Origin: Limnoperna fortunei
Taxonomy: Eukaryota; Mollusca; Bivalvia; Mytilida; Modiolidae
Direction of reading: 5' to 3'
NCBI GenBank assembly: GCA_944474755.1
Contig: OX104123.1
Location: 68,255,898 to 68,319,897 of the forward strand
DNA: 64,000 nucleotides
Shown here: positions 24,923 through 36,097 of the stretch, one piece after another
Layout: the number at the start of each line of letters is the position of its first letter
Numbering within the stretch: position 1 is the stretch's first letter
Position numbers and translations under genes: made by a program
Notes under the pieces: model-generated
Told to the model about the DNA's origin: nothing
The model's database searches: none
The model's input: the letters and a program-made list of their open reading frames with translations, nothing else

Positions 24923-25139
24923 AACATTCTATAACAGAAAATAACATTACATTATCGCGGCATAGCCTTTCGATACTTTATAGCATTGATTGGGCATATC
25001 CGGAGATGACTTGGTTCACTCTGTGAAGCCAATCTATTTTTAGTAAGAGGGTTATTTGCCCGAACACAGTAAACACTTGTAAAAACCATAACCAATTATG
25101 AAAATCTAAATTTTACAAAAACACACAATTTTTTATCAA

Positions 25140-25690
25140 TCGACTTCCTGTTTATGCATTTTTGATCCAAAGACAAAGAGTATTGCAACTCGTACAATTT
25201 TTCTCGAAAACCGTACGTCCTACAACAAACCACCAACATTCATCTGAAGTAACATATAACATTTCAAATTGTCCAGGTCAAAGATCGAAAGTCAAGGCAA
25301 AGGGTAACTTTTCTTGATGTAAGCAATATATCTCAAAAGCCATAAAAGGCTGAAAGAGATAAAAAAAAGGAAAATACTCCTCTTATCAAGAACAATAGGT
25401 TTTAAAGTGTTCACTAAGTCGAGACCTTTATTAGATATATTGGGACCGAAACTGTTCGATGAATCGTTTTCGAGCAATCGTACTTCACACCTTTTGGTTT
25501 ATCGGTTGTTACCTAAGAACTTAAAACATGTTAGAATATTATAAGTAAAGAAGTAAAGTTATCAGTCGGAAAAGAGCTTCAGTTTGCGCCCAAGGTAAAA
25601 GTCTTACCATAGCAACAAAGTATCCGCTATAAAAAGTCTTTGTTTTTAAATCAGCAGACATGCCTACACCTTATAGCTTCAAAAAAAGTA
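25140..25690 (-). mobile_element. Dispersed element R1, fragment
   Basis: Minus-strand R1 landmarks: CGACTTCCTGTTTA, GGTCAAAGATCG, GAGACCTTTATTAGATATAT, GATGAATCGTTTTCGAG, AAGAGCTTCAGTTTG, ACCATAGCAACAAAGTA. Together with 23950-24535 this may be one element split by the SINE and flanking DNA. Confidence 0.55.
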
Positions 25691-26563
25691 AGGAGATCCC
25701 CCAAAATAGTAAGTTGAAGTGTTAAATATTAAGGCTCCTGTTCTGTTGCAACATTGCTTGTTTTGGTTCATTGTGATTTTGAACAGTACCCTAACAGGAT
25801 CTTTGAATGACCAGCAATACAATTCCTTTAATTTCGCAGACTATATGGTGACCAAAATTTTATCTGGAATGTCACCATCGTCGTAAAAATTTTGTGTTTC
25901 GACATCGTTTTTCTTTGCTTTCATGCCAACCGGAAGTGCTAAATGCTACAGTAATACACGGCATCTGACTAATAACGGAACAAAACTAAGAAATGTCATA
26001 AATTGGAATAGCGTAAGATTAACTTAACAATTGTAAGAATTACGCTAAAATAATAATGATAGGCAAGTTTGAATCAGAATGATGAACTTTACTGAAATGT
26101 ATCACTTTTTACAACCGGAAGTATCATTTTTGTCCATAGGAACGGACAAAAAATCCTAGGCTACTAATTATTACTTAATTTTGCACCATATGATGTACAC
26201 GTATATCAAAATTTAATGCCCAAAAGATACATTTGGTCCTAAGTATATAATTTGTATGTTCTTATTTGAACACAAACTTTTTTATATATATTTGAAATTG
26301 GTAACTTAGCCCATCACTGCAGTAGCTTATTACCAGGAAAGACAACTCAACACAACTACCTTTTTAAATATCATTGTATCTTGTTATCTGGTTCCGTTAA
26401 TTGATAACAATTTCCACTGTTTACATGCTTTATTTGTTTATTTATTTTCTTCGCATGTCGTTTATTGGTCATACTATGTTTTTTTTCATTTCTATTACTT
26501 GCACTTCAACATTGTGTTCATTTTTCGTTTGTTTAAGTTATTTTATTGTATACTATTTTATAG
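25691..26563. other. Non-coding DNA upstream of the HEPN gene
   Basis: No feature is supported except a T-rich tract ending in TTTTATAG at 26556-26563, used here as the 3' splice site for the first HEPN exon. Whether an upstream exon or a promoter lies here cannot be decided by eye. Confidence 0.35.
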
Positions 26564-27191
26564 CACAACAATGTTTTCACACAAACAACGAGATTATTTA
26601 ACATTGTATCAGTCTATTATGGACACAGGAGCTGAGGTAGTTCGAATATTTATAGAATTTAAGTGTAACGAAAGCCACCATTGTGATGTTGCCAACTACA
26701 TGATGGGCCAAAAACATGATTTCTTTCATCAATGGAACAATGGAAAGCGGAGTTGCGTTTGTTATCGGGGTGGTTGTCCCATATCTAATAATGAGAGTAA
26801 CAAAATATTTTTAAAGTGTTACCAACGTCGTTCTGAATACCGTTGTACCGCTAAAAAGGTTCATTGTATATGCCAATATGAAACAAATATAAGGAAACTT
26901 GACTTAAGTGCTCTACACATCTTACTTACAAACACAGATGTAATATTCAAAACCAATGTTACTCAGCTTCAAATAATAAAGGAAGTCCGAAATGAAGTTT
27001 GCCATGCTGCAAATACAAACAGTTTTACAGAACCCCAATTAAAAAGATTACAGTCTGATTTTAAAAAAGCTACTTTAGAGTTAATTGAACAACCAACAAT
27101 CAAAAGTTTCGTGACAATGTTATTAGAACAAAACCAGATTTTATGTTACGATGATGACAAGTTGGTGAATGAAATGTCGGATATGCACGAG
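26564..27191 (+). CDS. HEPN gene, exon 1: DZIP3-like HEPN domain
   Basis: This is the largest coding exon in the window. It encodes about 207 residues from the ATG at 26571, the first methionine after the predicted 3' splice site; the exon may instead be entered in phase 2 from an upstream exon. Residues 62-101 hold Cys pairs (CVC, GGC, CIC) that may bind metal. Residues 109-170 resemble the HEPN domain of DZIP3-like proteins: LDLSALHILL, then EVRNEVCHA with R140 and H145 in the R-x4-H arrangement, then EPQLKRL. HEPN proteins are all-helical; those with this motif are often RNases, and the polar N after R fits. The exon ends at GAG before GTATGT (27192), in phase 0. Substrate and role are unknown. 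Family assignment is by pattern. Confidence 0.75.
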
Positions 27192-27329
27192 GTATGTGGT
27201 TACTTTTAAAAATAAAATAATTTAAAGACAAGCTAGCTATGTCAAGGTACTTAATCATGTGTGTGCCTTTTTTCAACAATCTTAAGCGTTCATCTAATTT
27301 ATCGGTAATTCCGCCATTCCCCATTTTGG

Positions 27330-27997
27330 AGATTAATATAAAATAATATAATATAATATAATATAATATAATATAATATAATATAATATAATATAATATA
27401 ATATAATATAATATAATATAATATAATATAATATAATAATATAATATAATATAATATAATATAAACTAAACTAAACTAAACTAAACTAAACTAAACTAAA
27501 CTATACTATACTATACTATACTATACTATACTATACTATACTATACTATACTATACTATACTATACTATACTATACTATACTATACTATACTATACTATA
27601 CTATACTATACTATACTATACTATACTATACTATACTATACTATACTATACTATACTATACTATACTATACTATACTATACTATACTATACTATACTATA
27701 CTATACTATACTATACTATACTATACTATACTATACTATACTATACTATACTATACTATACTATACTATACTATACTATACTATACTATACTATACTATA
27801 CTATACTATACTATACTATACTATACTATACTATACTATACTATACTATACTATACTATACTATACTATACTATACTATACTATACTATACTATACTATA
27901 CTATACTATACTATACTATACTATACTATACTATACTATACTATACTATACTATACTATACTATACTATACTATACTATACTATACTATACTATACT
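27330..27997 (+). repeat. Composite pentanucleotide microsatellite
   Basis: Three successive 5-bp arrays: TATAA-type (about 27330-27465), ACTAA-type (about 27465-27502) and ACTAT-type (about 27503-27997, roughly 99 copies with almost no interruption). Each motif differs from the next by one base, which suggests stepwise mutation and expansion. The array lies in the first intron of the HEPN gene. Confidence 0.95.
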
Positions 27998-28326
27998 ATG
28001 TATCAGAACAAATTTACAATTAAAAATAGAAATCTAAACATCTAGCTTCTATACATTTAAATAACTTCATTTTGATACTATTGTTAGCACTTCAACTCTG
28101 TACACATAAGGACATTACTTTATAAACATAGACAACATGTTAATGTAATAACAACAATCAGCTCTAAAATATCAATAATGAAGAATTGTGGCATCTGCTG
28201 CTTTTGTTGGTAACACTATTATAGCAAACTTAAAATTGTGACTTTTAGGAGATGCCTTTTAGAGATTAGAAACGTTAATTTTCACAGCGCTTTACGGATG
28301 ATAATTGATCTAAATTTTCTTTACAG

Positions 28327-28450
28327 AAAGACAACCAACAAAAAGGCAGGGTAATGTCAGTAAGTAAGCATGGTGATGACATTTTATATGAAAGACAACA
28401 GGTCAAAAGAGATAACAATGATATCAAAAGACATTTTATTGAACCTGTTT
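28327..28450 (+). CDS. HEPN gene, exon 2: basic linker
   Basis: A 124-nt exon between TTTACAG and GTAAGT. Only the frame joined in phase 0 from exon 1 is open; the other two contain stops. It encodes a charged, Lys/Arg/Asp-rich linker starting KDNQQK and ends in phase 1. The exon at 37746-37869 has the same length, the same phases and the same KDNQQK start, so the two are paralogous and both splice sites are supported. Confidence 0.65.
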
Positions 28451-28925
28451 GTAAGTAGAATTAGATATTTGTAGTGTTTTTTTCTATCAACGATAATGCA
28501 TTGACCTTAAAAACATCGTTATTTACAGATTTCTTTGGTGTTTAATAACTTTATAATATATTTTAAAAACTCATGAATGATATATCTATCAGCAAAACTG
28601 TCTACAAAACCTTGACGCTAATGTTTTCAAAAATAAGAAGACCAAGAGGTGAGTTTAAGATTTATTTTTAAGTTTATCATAATGTTCTTCGAACTATTGG
28701 AACACAATTTAATAACTTAAGTAATGTTTTATAAATATATTTCGTTATAATTGATAAAATGGATATCCTAAAACGCAACATAGAAAATTATGGCATTATC
28801 GAATTGTTTTCTTCCTGTCAATGTTCAGAGTTTTACGAATTATCATCATGTATTTTGACTCCCTCACTAGCAAAACTGGATGCCTTGCTTTTGCTAAATA
28901 TGCTAAGTGTTTTCTCTTTTGCTAG

Positions 28926-28988
28926 TTGACCAAACCGATAAATGTCAAGAAAAAGAAGAAGAAAGGATTAATGGAGTGTCTGGCCAAG
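28926..28988 (+). CDS. HEPN gene, exon 3: acidic segment (tentative)
   Basis: A 63-nt candidate exon after TTTTGCTAG and before GTACAT. Joined in phase 1 it reads DQTDKCQEKEEERINGVSGQ and leaves in phase 1, as exon 4 requires. The donor is weaker than its neighbours. No paralogue was found, so support rests on phase and composition. Confidence 0.45.
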
Positions 28989-29331
28989 GTACATTTTATA
29001 TCCCTTTTTGTCCCAGGTGTACCCAAAGGGCATATTATGTACATAACATACTAAACGCAACATTGGTTTTGTTCCCTTTTCTTAAAGTTGAACTTTAATG
29101 CCACAGATTGCCTTGTTATCAATATTTTTGAAAGTAAAAATTGTAAAACGCCTGTTTTGCTTTTTGTATTTTATAAAAAAATATTTGTTTATATCTTGTT
29201 ACAAATATTTTATTTACGTCAATAAGTTTTCGTTTTATAAAACAAATATTTTTGCAGATTGAACGTTTTTGTCATCATGTTTGCTTTATCTAGGTCGCGA
29301 AGAAGGACACATATATTTAAAATTAAATCGC

Positions 29332-30322
29332 CATTTGTTCTGAGAACAAATGAAAAGGTCTTTCTAACTGTCCCTCTAAAGTCAAAAATATATATGTGAT
29401 GGGATTTTTTGTCTTGCTAAGCCCAAAATGTATCTTCCAGTCATAACAATAAGTTATTTGAGTGAAGAAAGTTGTCCCGCGCAAAGAAATATATGGTTCT
29501 TAAGTACTTTTATTCCCTTTGCCATGGACAAATTGCTACTTCCGCGCATGAAATGACATGATCCTAAAAATATATGGTTGCTAAGGACTTTTTATAACAG
29601 TTACCTTGTTGCTATGGTATAACCTTGACCTGTGACCTTTGACCTTTGGCTCAAATGAAGCTCTTTTTCTACTGATCACTTTAAACCTATATGTTTGCTA
29701 TATTATCTCTAACCGTTTTCAAGTTGTAACCAAAACAAACCGATTAACGCGTCAAGGGCTATAACTCGAAAACGGTTCATCCCATAGCTTTGAGCGAAAT
29801 GTACCAAATGGAGGTCTTGACAAGAGGAGCATTTTTCCTATTTATTGTCTGCTTCTATCTTTTATATTTTATGAGATATAGGGCAAACAAAACTTATGTT
29901 GATCTTTGACCATGACATTTTAAAATGTAATAAATGTCACTTAGGATCAATGGTGATGGTCCCAAGTCTCTAGAGAAAAAAATTGACGCGTTGTGATATT
30001 TTTCAGGTCAAGAACATGTAAAGAGGAAGTCGATTGGGAAAAAAACTAAATCATGGCCATAGGTCCTCCGACATTGTGTGTTCTTCAGATTTTGATAATC
30101 GGTTCCGGTTTCTGAGTTTATCTGCTAACAAGGGTTTACGGTGTTGGAGCAGATAACTCTGTTACTAAAAATAGATCGGTGTCCCAGGGTGAGTCATCTC
30201 CCAGTATGACCGATTAATTGTACCAAGTATGAAAATGATCGCGTCACTCTTTGCAAATGATTATTTTGCGGAAAAAAGAAAAATAATAATCATAAGAAAA
30301 GGAGGAAGGTCTTCCCACTGTA
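29332..30322 (+). mobile_element. Dispersed element R1, near-complete copy
   Basis: Starts with a 21-nt near-perfect palindrome (29332-29352, arms CATTTGTTCT and AGAACAAATG) followed by AAGGTCTTTC. It runs through GACCTTGACC, TTATCTCTAACCG and GGTTCATC blocks to AATAATAATCATAAG and AAGGTCTTCCCACTGTAG (about 30305-30322). No ORF. Non-autonomous; it lies in an intron of the HEPN gene. Confidence 0.75.
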
Positions 30323-31045
30323 GTATTGCTATGGGACTTTTTGTCTTTCTAAGCACACAATGTCACTTCCGGTCATAAAAATAAGTTATTTAAGTAAAGA
30401 ACGTGGTCCCGAGCCAAAAAATATATTGTCGTTAGTGTATTTTATGCCTGTTGTTACGGACCTATGACCGTTAACTCAAATTGAAGCTCTTTTCCTACTG
30501 ATCACTGTAAACCTATATGTTTACTATAACCGTTTTCCTGTTGTAACAAAAAAACGATTTACCGAAATGCATCAAAGGCTTTACTCGAAAGCGGTTCATC
30601 GCACAGCTTCGGGCCAAATGTACCAAATGAAGGTCTCGATAAGAGGAGAATTTTTTCCATTGTCTGCTTCTATCTTTTACGGTTTATGAGATATGGTTCT
30701 AACAAGACCTATGATGACGTTTGACCTTGACTTTTGACCTTAGACCTTGACATTTTTCAATGTAATATATGACACTTAGGATCAATGGTGGTGGTCCCAA
30801 GTCACTAGGATTTACGGTTTTTCGAGAAAAAAAATGTTTGCGACATTTTTCAGGTCAAAAACACGTCAACAGGAACATTGTGTGTTAAATCATTGCGATG
30901 AGTCCACCGACATTTTGTACACTTCAGATTTTGAGAATCTGTTACGGTGTGTGAGTTTGTCGGCGTACAAGGGTTCACGATATTTGGGCAGATAACTCTG
31001 TTACTAAAAATAGGTCGGTTTCACAGGGTGAACTGAGTCATCTGC
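30323..31045 (+). mobile_element. Dispersed element R1, 5'- and 3'-incomplete copy
   Basis: Begins directly where the previous copy ends (GCTATGGGACTTTTTGTC) and repeats the same internal order through GATCACTGTAAACC and CTGCTTCTATC to CAGATAACTCTGTTAC (about 30990-31005). Both terminal palindromes are absent, so it is a fragment fused to the preceding copy. Confidence 0.65.
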
Positions 31046-31071
31046 AATAAATATTTTTATATTATTTTTGA

Positions 31072-31712
31072 ATTATATGCTAAAGATTGGCATTCTAAGA
31101 GAAATAACTTCTATAAAATTGTGATGAAATTTCTCACGGCATGTCTTAATTTACTCATGATTATTAATAGAAGATTTTAGGAAGAAAAATCATTTCAATG
31201 TCAATCAAAATAGTAAAGGTAAAAAACTAGTACGAGACCTTGACCTTGTGTACATTTTTAAGGTCAACTGTTATTATGGTCTTTTGTCTCCATCACTCTA
31301 CTGTTAATACCTTATGAGTTATGTATGTAAACTAATAATTACTTGATTTAATGGGAGAATGGTCAAAGGTCACGAGGGTCAATGTTGAAGACCCCATTCC
31401 TCTACCATCGATAGTTAAAAAGATCTATATGAAAAACTAATAATCAACTGTAACTCCTATAAAATGAAGTCGAATTACTTAGCTCCAAATGTGACAAAGT
31501 CTTGATAAGGTGTATATGTTGATCTACCTATTACCGTTTCAAAGGAGTAGCGATAACAAGTCATTTAAATATCTATAATTAACAAAAAAGGTCACAAGGT
31601 TTTTATTATTTTTAATTATTTGCTAACGACTTGCATTCTAAGAGAGATAACTCATATACAATGTTGATGAAACTTCTCACAACATGTCTTAATTTACTCG
31701 TAATTATTAATA
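31072..31712 (+). repeat. Duplicated 90-bp block upstream of exon 4
   Basis: 31078-31163 and 31619-31713 share GCATTCTAAGAGA, ATAACT, TGATGAAA, TTCTCAC, ATGTCTTAATTTACTC and ATTATTAATAGAA. The second copy ends at the 3' splice site used for exon 4; the first ends at the equivalent AATAG, but its following sequence does not keep the exon 4 coding. Confidence 0.55.
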
Positions 31713-31713
31713 G

Positions 31714-31824
31714 AACATCTTGAATATGAAAGTCTGCTGCTGATAATAGACGAGAAGAACACAGAATTGGTGAAACTGAGAAAACAATTGGGTGAAGCAA
31801 TGTGTGAACTAAAGAAACTACGAG
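31714..31824 (+). CDS. HEPN gene, exon 4: coiled coil
   Basis: A 111-nt exon after ATTATTAATAG and before GTGACT, entered and left in phase 1. It encodes about 37 residues: HLEYESLLLII, then DEKNTELVKLRKQL, then EAMCELKKLR. Leu/Ile/Val fall at heptad positions with charged residues between, a typical short coiled coil that could drive self-association. The phase match with exons 3 and 5 is exact. Confidence 0.6.
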
Positions 31825-32136
31825 GTGACTCATTCAACATTTCCGAAACCTATAATTATTATTCAGTGGGTTTACTAACAGAATCATTTAACTTAACAGA
31901 ACCGGTGATAGTCTTTAATTGGTCCTTCTTGTCATGCTTAACGATAAAACGTGGCACAATTATAATAATCTTGATAACATTTAGTCAGAATAATGTTTTC
32001 AATATGAAAATAGCAGTCATCAATTGATATTCGTGTACGGCGGTGACGATATGTACACAATTATACGAAAATACCTGTTTATAAACTTCTAAAAAGCTTA
32101 CAGATATGAATTCTTTAAAATTACTTTAATTTTCAG

Positions 32137-32179
32137 AAAATATTGAAATTGATAAGGACATGCTTGGCAACAAATACAG
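32137..32179 (+). CDS. HEPN gene, exon 5: short linker
   Basis: A 43-nt exon between TTTTCAG and GTAAAT. Entered in phase 1 it reads NIEIDKDMLGNKY and leaves in phase 2, exactly the phase needed to read the next HEPN exon. Small, so moderate confidence. Confidence 0.55.
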
Positions 32180-32726
32180 GTAAATAGCAAAACTATTATT
32201 AATTTATATTTTTAAATGTGTTAAATAGTTTGTCATACTGATAATGCTTTTCATATTGTCTAATTTTGCTTTTGCTGTTGTTGTTGTTGTTGTTTTTGTC
32301 ATTCTTTTATTTTATACAGTCATACTTATGAATTCCGAATGTCTTTTAAATTGGACATTCGCTTGCATATTGCAACTGCAGAATTTGGTTCAATGTATTT
32401 TAAACTGCATTGTCGCTGGATTAGGTTGATCTATCGATTACATGCTTAGAACACATCATGTCGTCATTTTACATCTCGTCTCTTTTACATTAAACCGTTA
32501 CGAGAAAATAACAAAATGTTAATACATAAACCTTATATAATGCTGTTGCTTATAACTGGTTTGCATATTATATTGAAATACATTTTCTATGAAAAAATAT
32601 CTGATAATACATTTGGTTCTAGAAGTAATGTTATAATAAATCTAAACTTTATTGGTCGTTTGTTTGCGGCTGAATTAAGAGGTTATTTTTTAACTTTAAC
32701 ATTGACGACGTAACTATTTTATTTAG

Positions 32727-33063
32727 TACAGAGATTGGTTCCGAGAAACTACGTGATTATTTAAAATTGTATCAATCCATTAAGGTGGTTAGAATCCATG
32801 CGGACTCTATGATTAACATCAAAGAATATCCTGGACAGTTTTCTATTATATCGAATTTTCAAACACAAGTCTGCAATGCTGTGAAAACGAAAAAGTATAC
32901 GACAGTGGAGTTGAAAAAATTATGGTCAACGTATAAAATGGCTACTCTAGGCATAACTAAACCAATGTACCACGGGCTTAGGAAGATTTTTTTAGAAAAA
33001 GAACCAATTTTGAGTCAGGGGGATGTTAAAAACTTGACGAAAGAAATTTTAGATTCAAATGGA
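32727..33063 (+). CDS. HEPN gene, exon 6: second, degenerate HEPN-like segment
   Basis: A 337-nt exon after TTTTATTTAG and before GTAAGT. It encodes about 112 residues paralogous to exon 1: RDYLKLYQSI matches RDYLTLYQSI, and the ELKKLW, YKMATLGI and ILSQGDVKNL stretches align with QLKRL, FKKATLEL and ILCYDDDKLV. The Cys-rich middle of exon 1 (residues about 30-110) is absent. The R-x4-H motif RNEVCH is here QTQVCN: both the Arg and the His are gone. A binding or regulatory role rather than catalysis is inferred. It ends in phase 0. Confidence 0.72.
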
Positions 33064-33199
33064 GTAAGTAGTTACATGTAAATTGTATAATAGCTTAATG
33101 ATAATTCGTTATAGAATGAAATAAAAAATAAAAAAAATATTATATATATTTAAAAAAAATAGGCGCATTACGCAATAAACGCAAACAAAATTAAACTGC

Positions 33200-34415
33200 C
33201 ATTTGTTCTGAGAACAAATGAGAAGGTCTTTCCCACTGTACCTCTAATGTAAGAAAAGTTAGGTGATGCTATGGGATTTTTTGTCTTGCTATAGCACAAA
33301 ATGTCACTTCCAGTCATAAAAATGAATTATTTGAGTAAAGAAAGTGGTTCTGAGCCAAAAAATACATGGTTGTTAAGGACTTTCATTCGGTTGCTAAGGA
33401 CAAAAGGCCACTTCCGGTCATGAAATGACATATTTCAGTAAAGTACATCATTCTGATTCTAAAAATATATAGTTGCTAAGGACTTTTTATAACGGTCACC
33501 TTGTTGCTATGGTATGACCTTGACCTATGACCTTTGACCTTTGGCTCAAATTGAAGCTCTTTTCCTACTGATCATGTTAAACCTATATGTTTACTATATT
33601 ATCTCTAACCGTTTTCAAGTTTTAACCAAAAAACTGATTAACCGAAACGCGTCAAGGGCAGTAACTCAAAAATGGTCCATCGCACAGCTTTTGGTCAAAT
33701 GTACCAAATGAAGGTCTCAATAAGTGGAGTATTTTTCCCATTTATTGTCTGCTTCTATCTTTTATGGTTTGCGAGATATAGTGCTAACAAGACCTATGGT
33801 GACCTTTGACCTTGACTTTTGACCTTTGACCTTGACATTTTTAAATGTAACATATGTCACTTAGGATCAATGGTGGTGCTCCCAAGTCTCTAGGACTTAC
33901 AGTTTTTGAGAAAAAAATTTTGACGCGTTGCGACATTTTTCAGGTCAAAAACGCGTAAACAGGAAGTCGATTGGAAAAAAAAAATTTGCATGACAAATCA
34001 TCGCCATAGGACCAGCGACATTTTGTACACTTCAGATTTTAAGAATCGGTTACGGTTTCTGAGTTTATCTGCTAACAAGGGTTTTCGTGTTGGGGCAGAT
34101 AACTCTGTTACTAAAAATAGATCGGTCTAAAAGCATGAGCCATGTCATCTCCGGATATGACCGATTGATGTTACCAAGTATCGAAATGATACGTCCAGAC
34201 ACTTTTTGGCAAACCTCCGCGGAAGAAGAAAAATAATAATAATAATAATAATCATAAGAAAGACAAGAAGGTCTTTCCCTTGGAAAGGGGGAAAGACCTT
34301 AATAATAATAATAATCATAAGAAAGACAAGAAGGTCTTTCCCTTGGAAAGGGGGAAAGACCTTAATAATCATAAGAAAGACAAGATGGTCTTTCCACTGT
34401 AGTGGGAAAGACCTT
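33200..34415 (+). mobile_element. Dispersed element R1, complete copy with tripled 3' end
   Basis: Both ends are visible: the 21-nt palindrome at 33200-33220 and a 3' hairpin (arms GGTCTTTCC and GGAAAGACC). The 3' end occurs three times in a row: hairpins at about 34268-34300, 34330-34363 and 34385-34415, each preceded by AATAATCATAAGAAAGACAA. Internally there are runs of TGACCT half-sites (33515-33540 and 33800-33838). No ORF. Confidence 0.8.
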
Positions 34416-34430
34416 AATTAAATGTCGATA

Positions 34431-36092
34431 CATTTGTTCAAAGAAGAAATGTGAGGTCTTTCCCGGCATTTTGGTAGTGTTATGTCTAGGTATATGGTTG
34501 ATAATGACTTTAAATCGAAGGGCTTGACATATCGATCACAAAAAACTTATATGTTTACTATATAATCTGTAACGATTTAAAAGTTATTGACAAATAACGC
34601 AGTTTACGATATGTTTTTGGCCACCATTTTGAAACCACTCAACCGAATATGTACTTCTTGAGATCAAATTGTAGGAATTTTAATTCTCTGTCAAATGAGC
34701 CATATGTTTCATTCATCATCAGTAACGTTTAAAATGTTATAATGCAAAAACCATTTTCAAAATATGAATCAAGGGCAATAACTCAAAAAACAAGTTTTAC
34801 GCTTTCATATATGAAACATTTTTTGTACATTTCGATGTGACGAACATTTTTCCCTGTATTGGCTGCTTCAGTTTTGTACGGTTCAAGTGTTACGGTGTCG
34901 GCCATTTTGAAAATGGCTGCCCGTACCCATTTGACTTTGGTCTTAAACTGAAGGGCTTGTTATGACGGTCATAAAACACCATATGTTCACTATATTATCT
35001 CTGAAGGTTTAAAAGTTATTAGCCAAAAACTGATTCGCCGAAACGTGTCAAGGGCCATAACTCGAAAACGGTTTGTCGCACAGTTTTTAATCCTTTAAAT
35101 CAAATGTAGATCTTAATGAGAGGAACATTTTTCTGATATATTGTCTGCTTCAATTTTTTTATGGTTTTTGAGTTATATTGAAAACAAAATTTAGCCGAAA
35201 CGTGTCAAGGGCCATAACCTCGAAAACGGTGTATCGCACAGTTTTTGACACTGTATATCAAATGTAGATCTCAAAGAGAGGAACATTTTTCTGATATATT
35301 GTCTGCTTAAATTTTTTATGGGTTTTGAGCTGAAAACAAAATTTAGCCGAAATGTGTCAAGGGCCATAACCTCTAAAACGGTTTGTCGCACAGTTTTTGA
35401 ACCTTATATCAAATGTAGATCTCAATGAGAGGAACATTTTTCTGATATATTGTCTGCTTCAATTTTTTATGGTTTTTGAGTTATTTTGAAAACAAAATTT
35501 AGCCGAAACCTGTCAAGGGCCATAACCTCTAAAACGGTTTGTCGCACAGTTTTTGAACCTTTATATCAAATGTAGATCTCAATGAGAGGAACATTTTTCT
35601 GATATATTGTCTGCTTCAATTTTTTATGGTTTTTGAGTTATATTGAAAACAAAATTTCAATGGCGGCCATTTTGAAAATGGTGGACCGAAAAAAATTTTG
35701 ATCCGATACATGTAATTAGGACCGTCATATCTACTTGGAAACCAAGTTTTGTGTAAATCCGACAACTTTGACGTTTTGGACAAACTTCACGTCAAAATCG
35801 CGTAAACAGGAAGTGGATCGAAGAATGTTTTTTTGCATGACAAATCTTTGCCATAGAACCAGCGACATTTTGTACACTTCAGATTTTAAGAATCGGTTAC
35901 GGTTTCTGAGTTTATCTGCTAACAAGGGTTTTCGTGTTGGGGCAGATAACTCTGTTACTAAAAATAGATCGGTTTAAAAGCATGAGCCATGTCATCTCCG
36001 GATATGACTGATTAATGGTACCAAGTATCAAAATGATATGTCGAGACACTTTTTGGCAAACCCGCGCGGAAGAAGAATAATAATAATAATAA
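34431..36092 (+). mobile_element. Dispersed element R1, copy with expanded core
   Basis: Begins with a degraded palindrome (CATTTGTTC at 34431, GAAATG at about 34446) and GGTCTTTCCC. It contains an array of about 155-bp core repeats (35035-35655) and ends in an AAT-rich tract where the next copy starts. The 3' hairpin is missing, so the next element seems to have landed in the AAT tract. Confidence 0.7.
35035..35655 (+). repeat. Four tandem core repeats of about 155 bp
   Basis: Repeat starts (AAACGTGTCA or variants) lie at 35041, 35198, 35350 and 35506, giving periods of 157, 152 and 156 bp. Each unit holds AAGGGCCATAAC, GTCGCACAGTTTTT, AAATGTAGATCTCAA, GAGAGGAACATTTTTCTG and TATTGTCTGCTT. 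Two further units occur in the neighbouring element at about 36835-37140. Confidence 0.85.
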
Positions 36093-36097
36093 AACGT

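Noticed and set aside
27330..27997. Telomeric or centromeric repeat
   Set aside because: Motifs are ACTAT/ACTAA/TATAA, not TTAGGG, and the array sits inside an intron.
28593..28648. Extra 56-nt HEPN-gene exon between exons 2 and 3
   Set aside because: It has good AG and GTGAGT borders, but joining it after exon 2 (phase 1) gives an in-frame stop, and its length would shift the frame for exon 3.
32244..32429. Hydrophobic 61-codon ORF resembling a membrane peptide
   Set aside because: It lies in a T-rich intron between exons 5 and 6 of the HEPN gene, and its hydrophobicity comes from TTG/TTT runs.
34145..34421. Ile-rich ORFs on both strands
   Set aside because: They are translations of the AAT microsatellite and the repeated 3' hairpins of R1.
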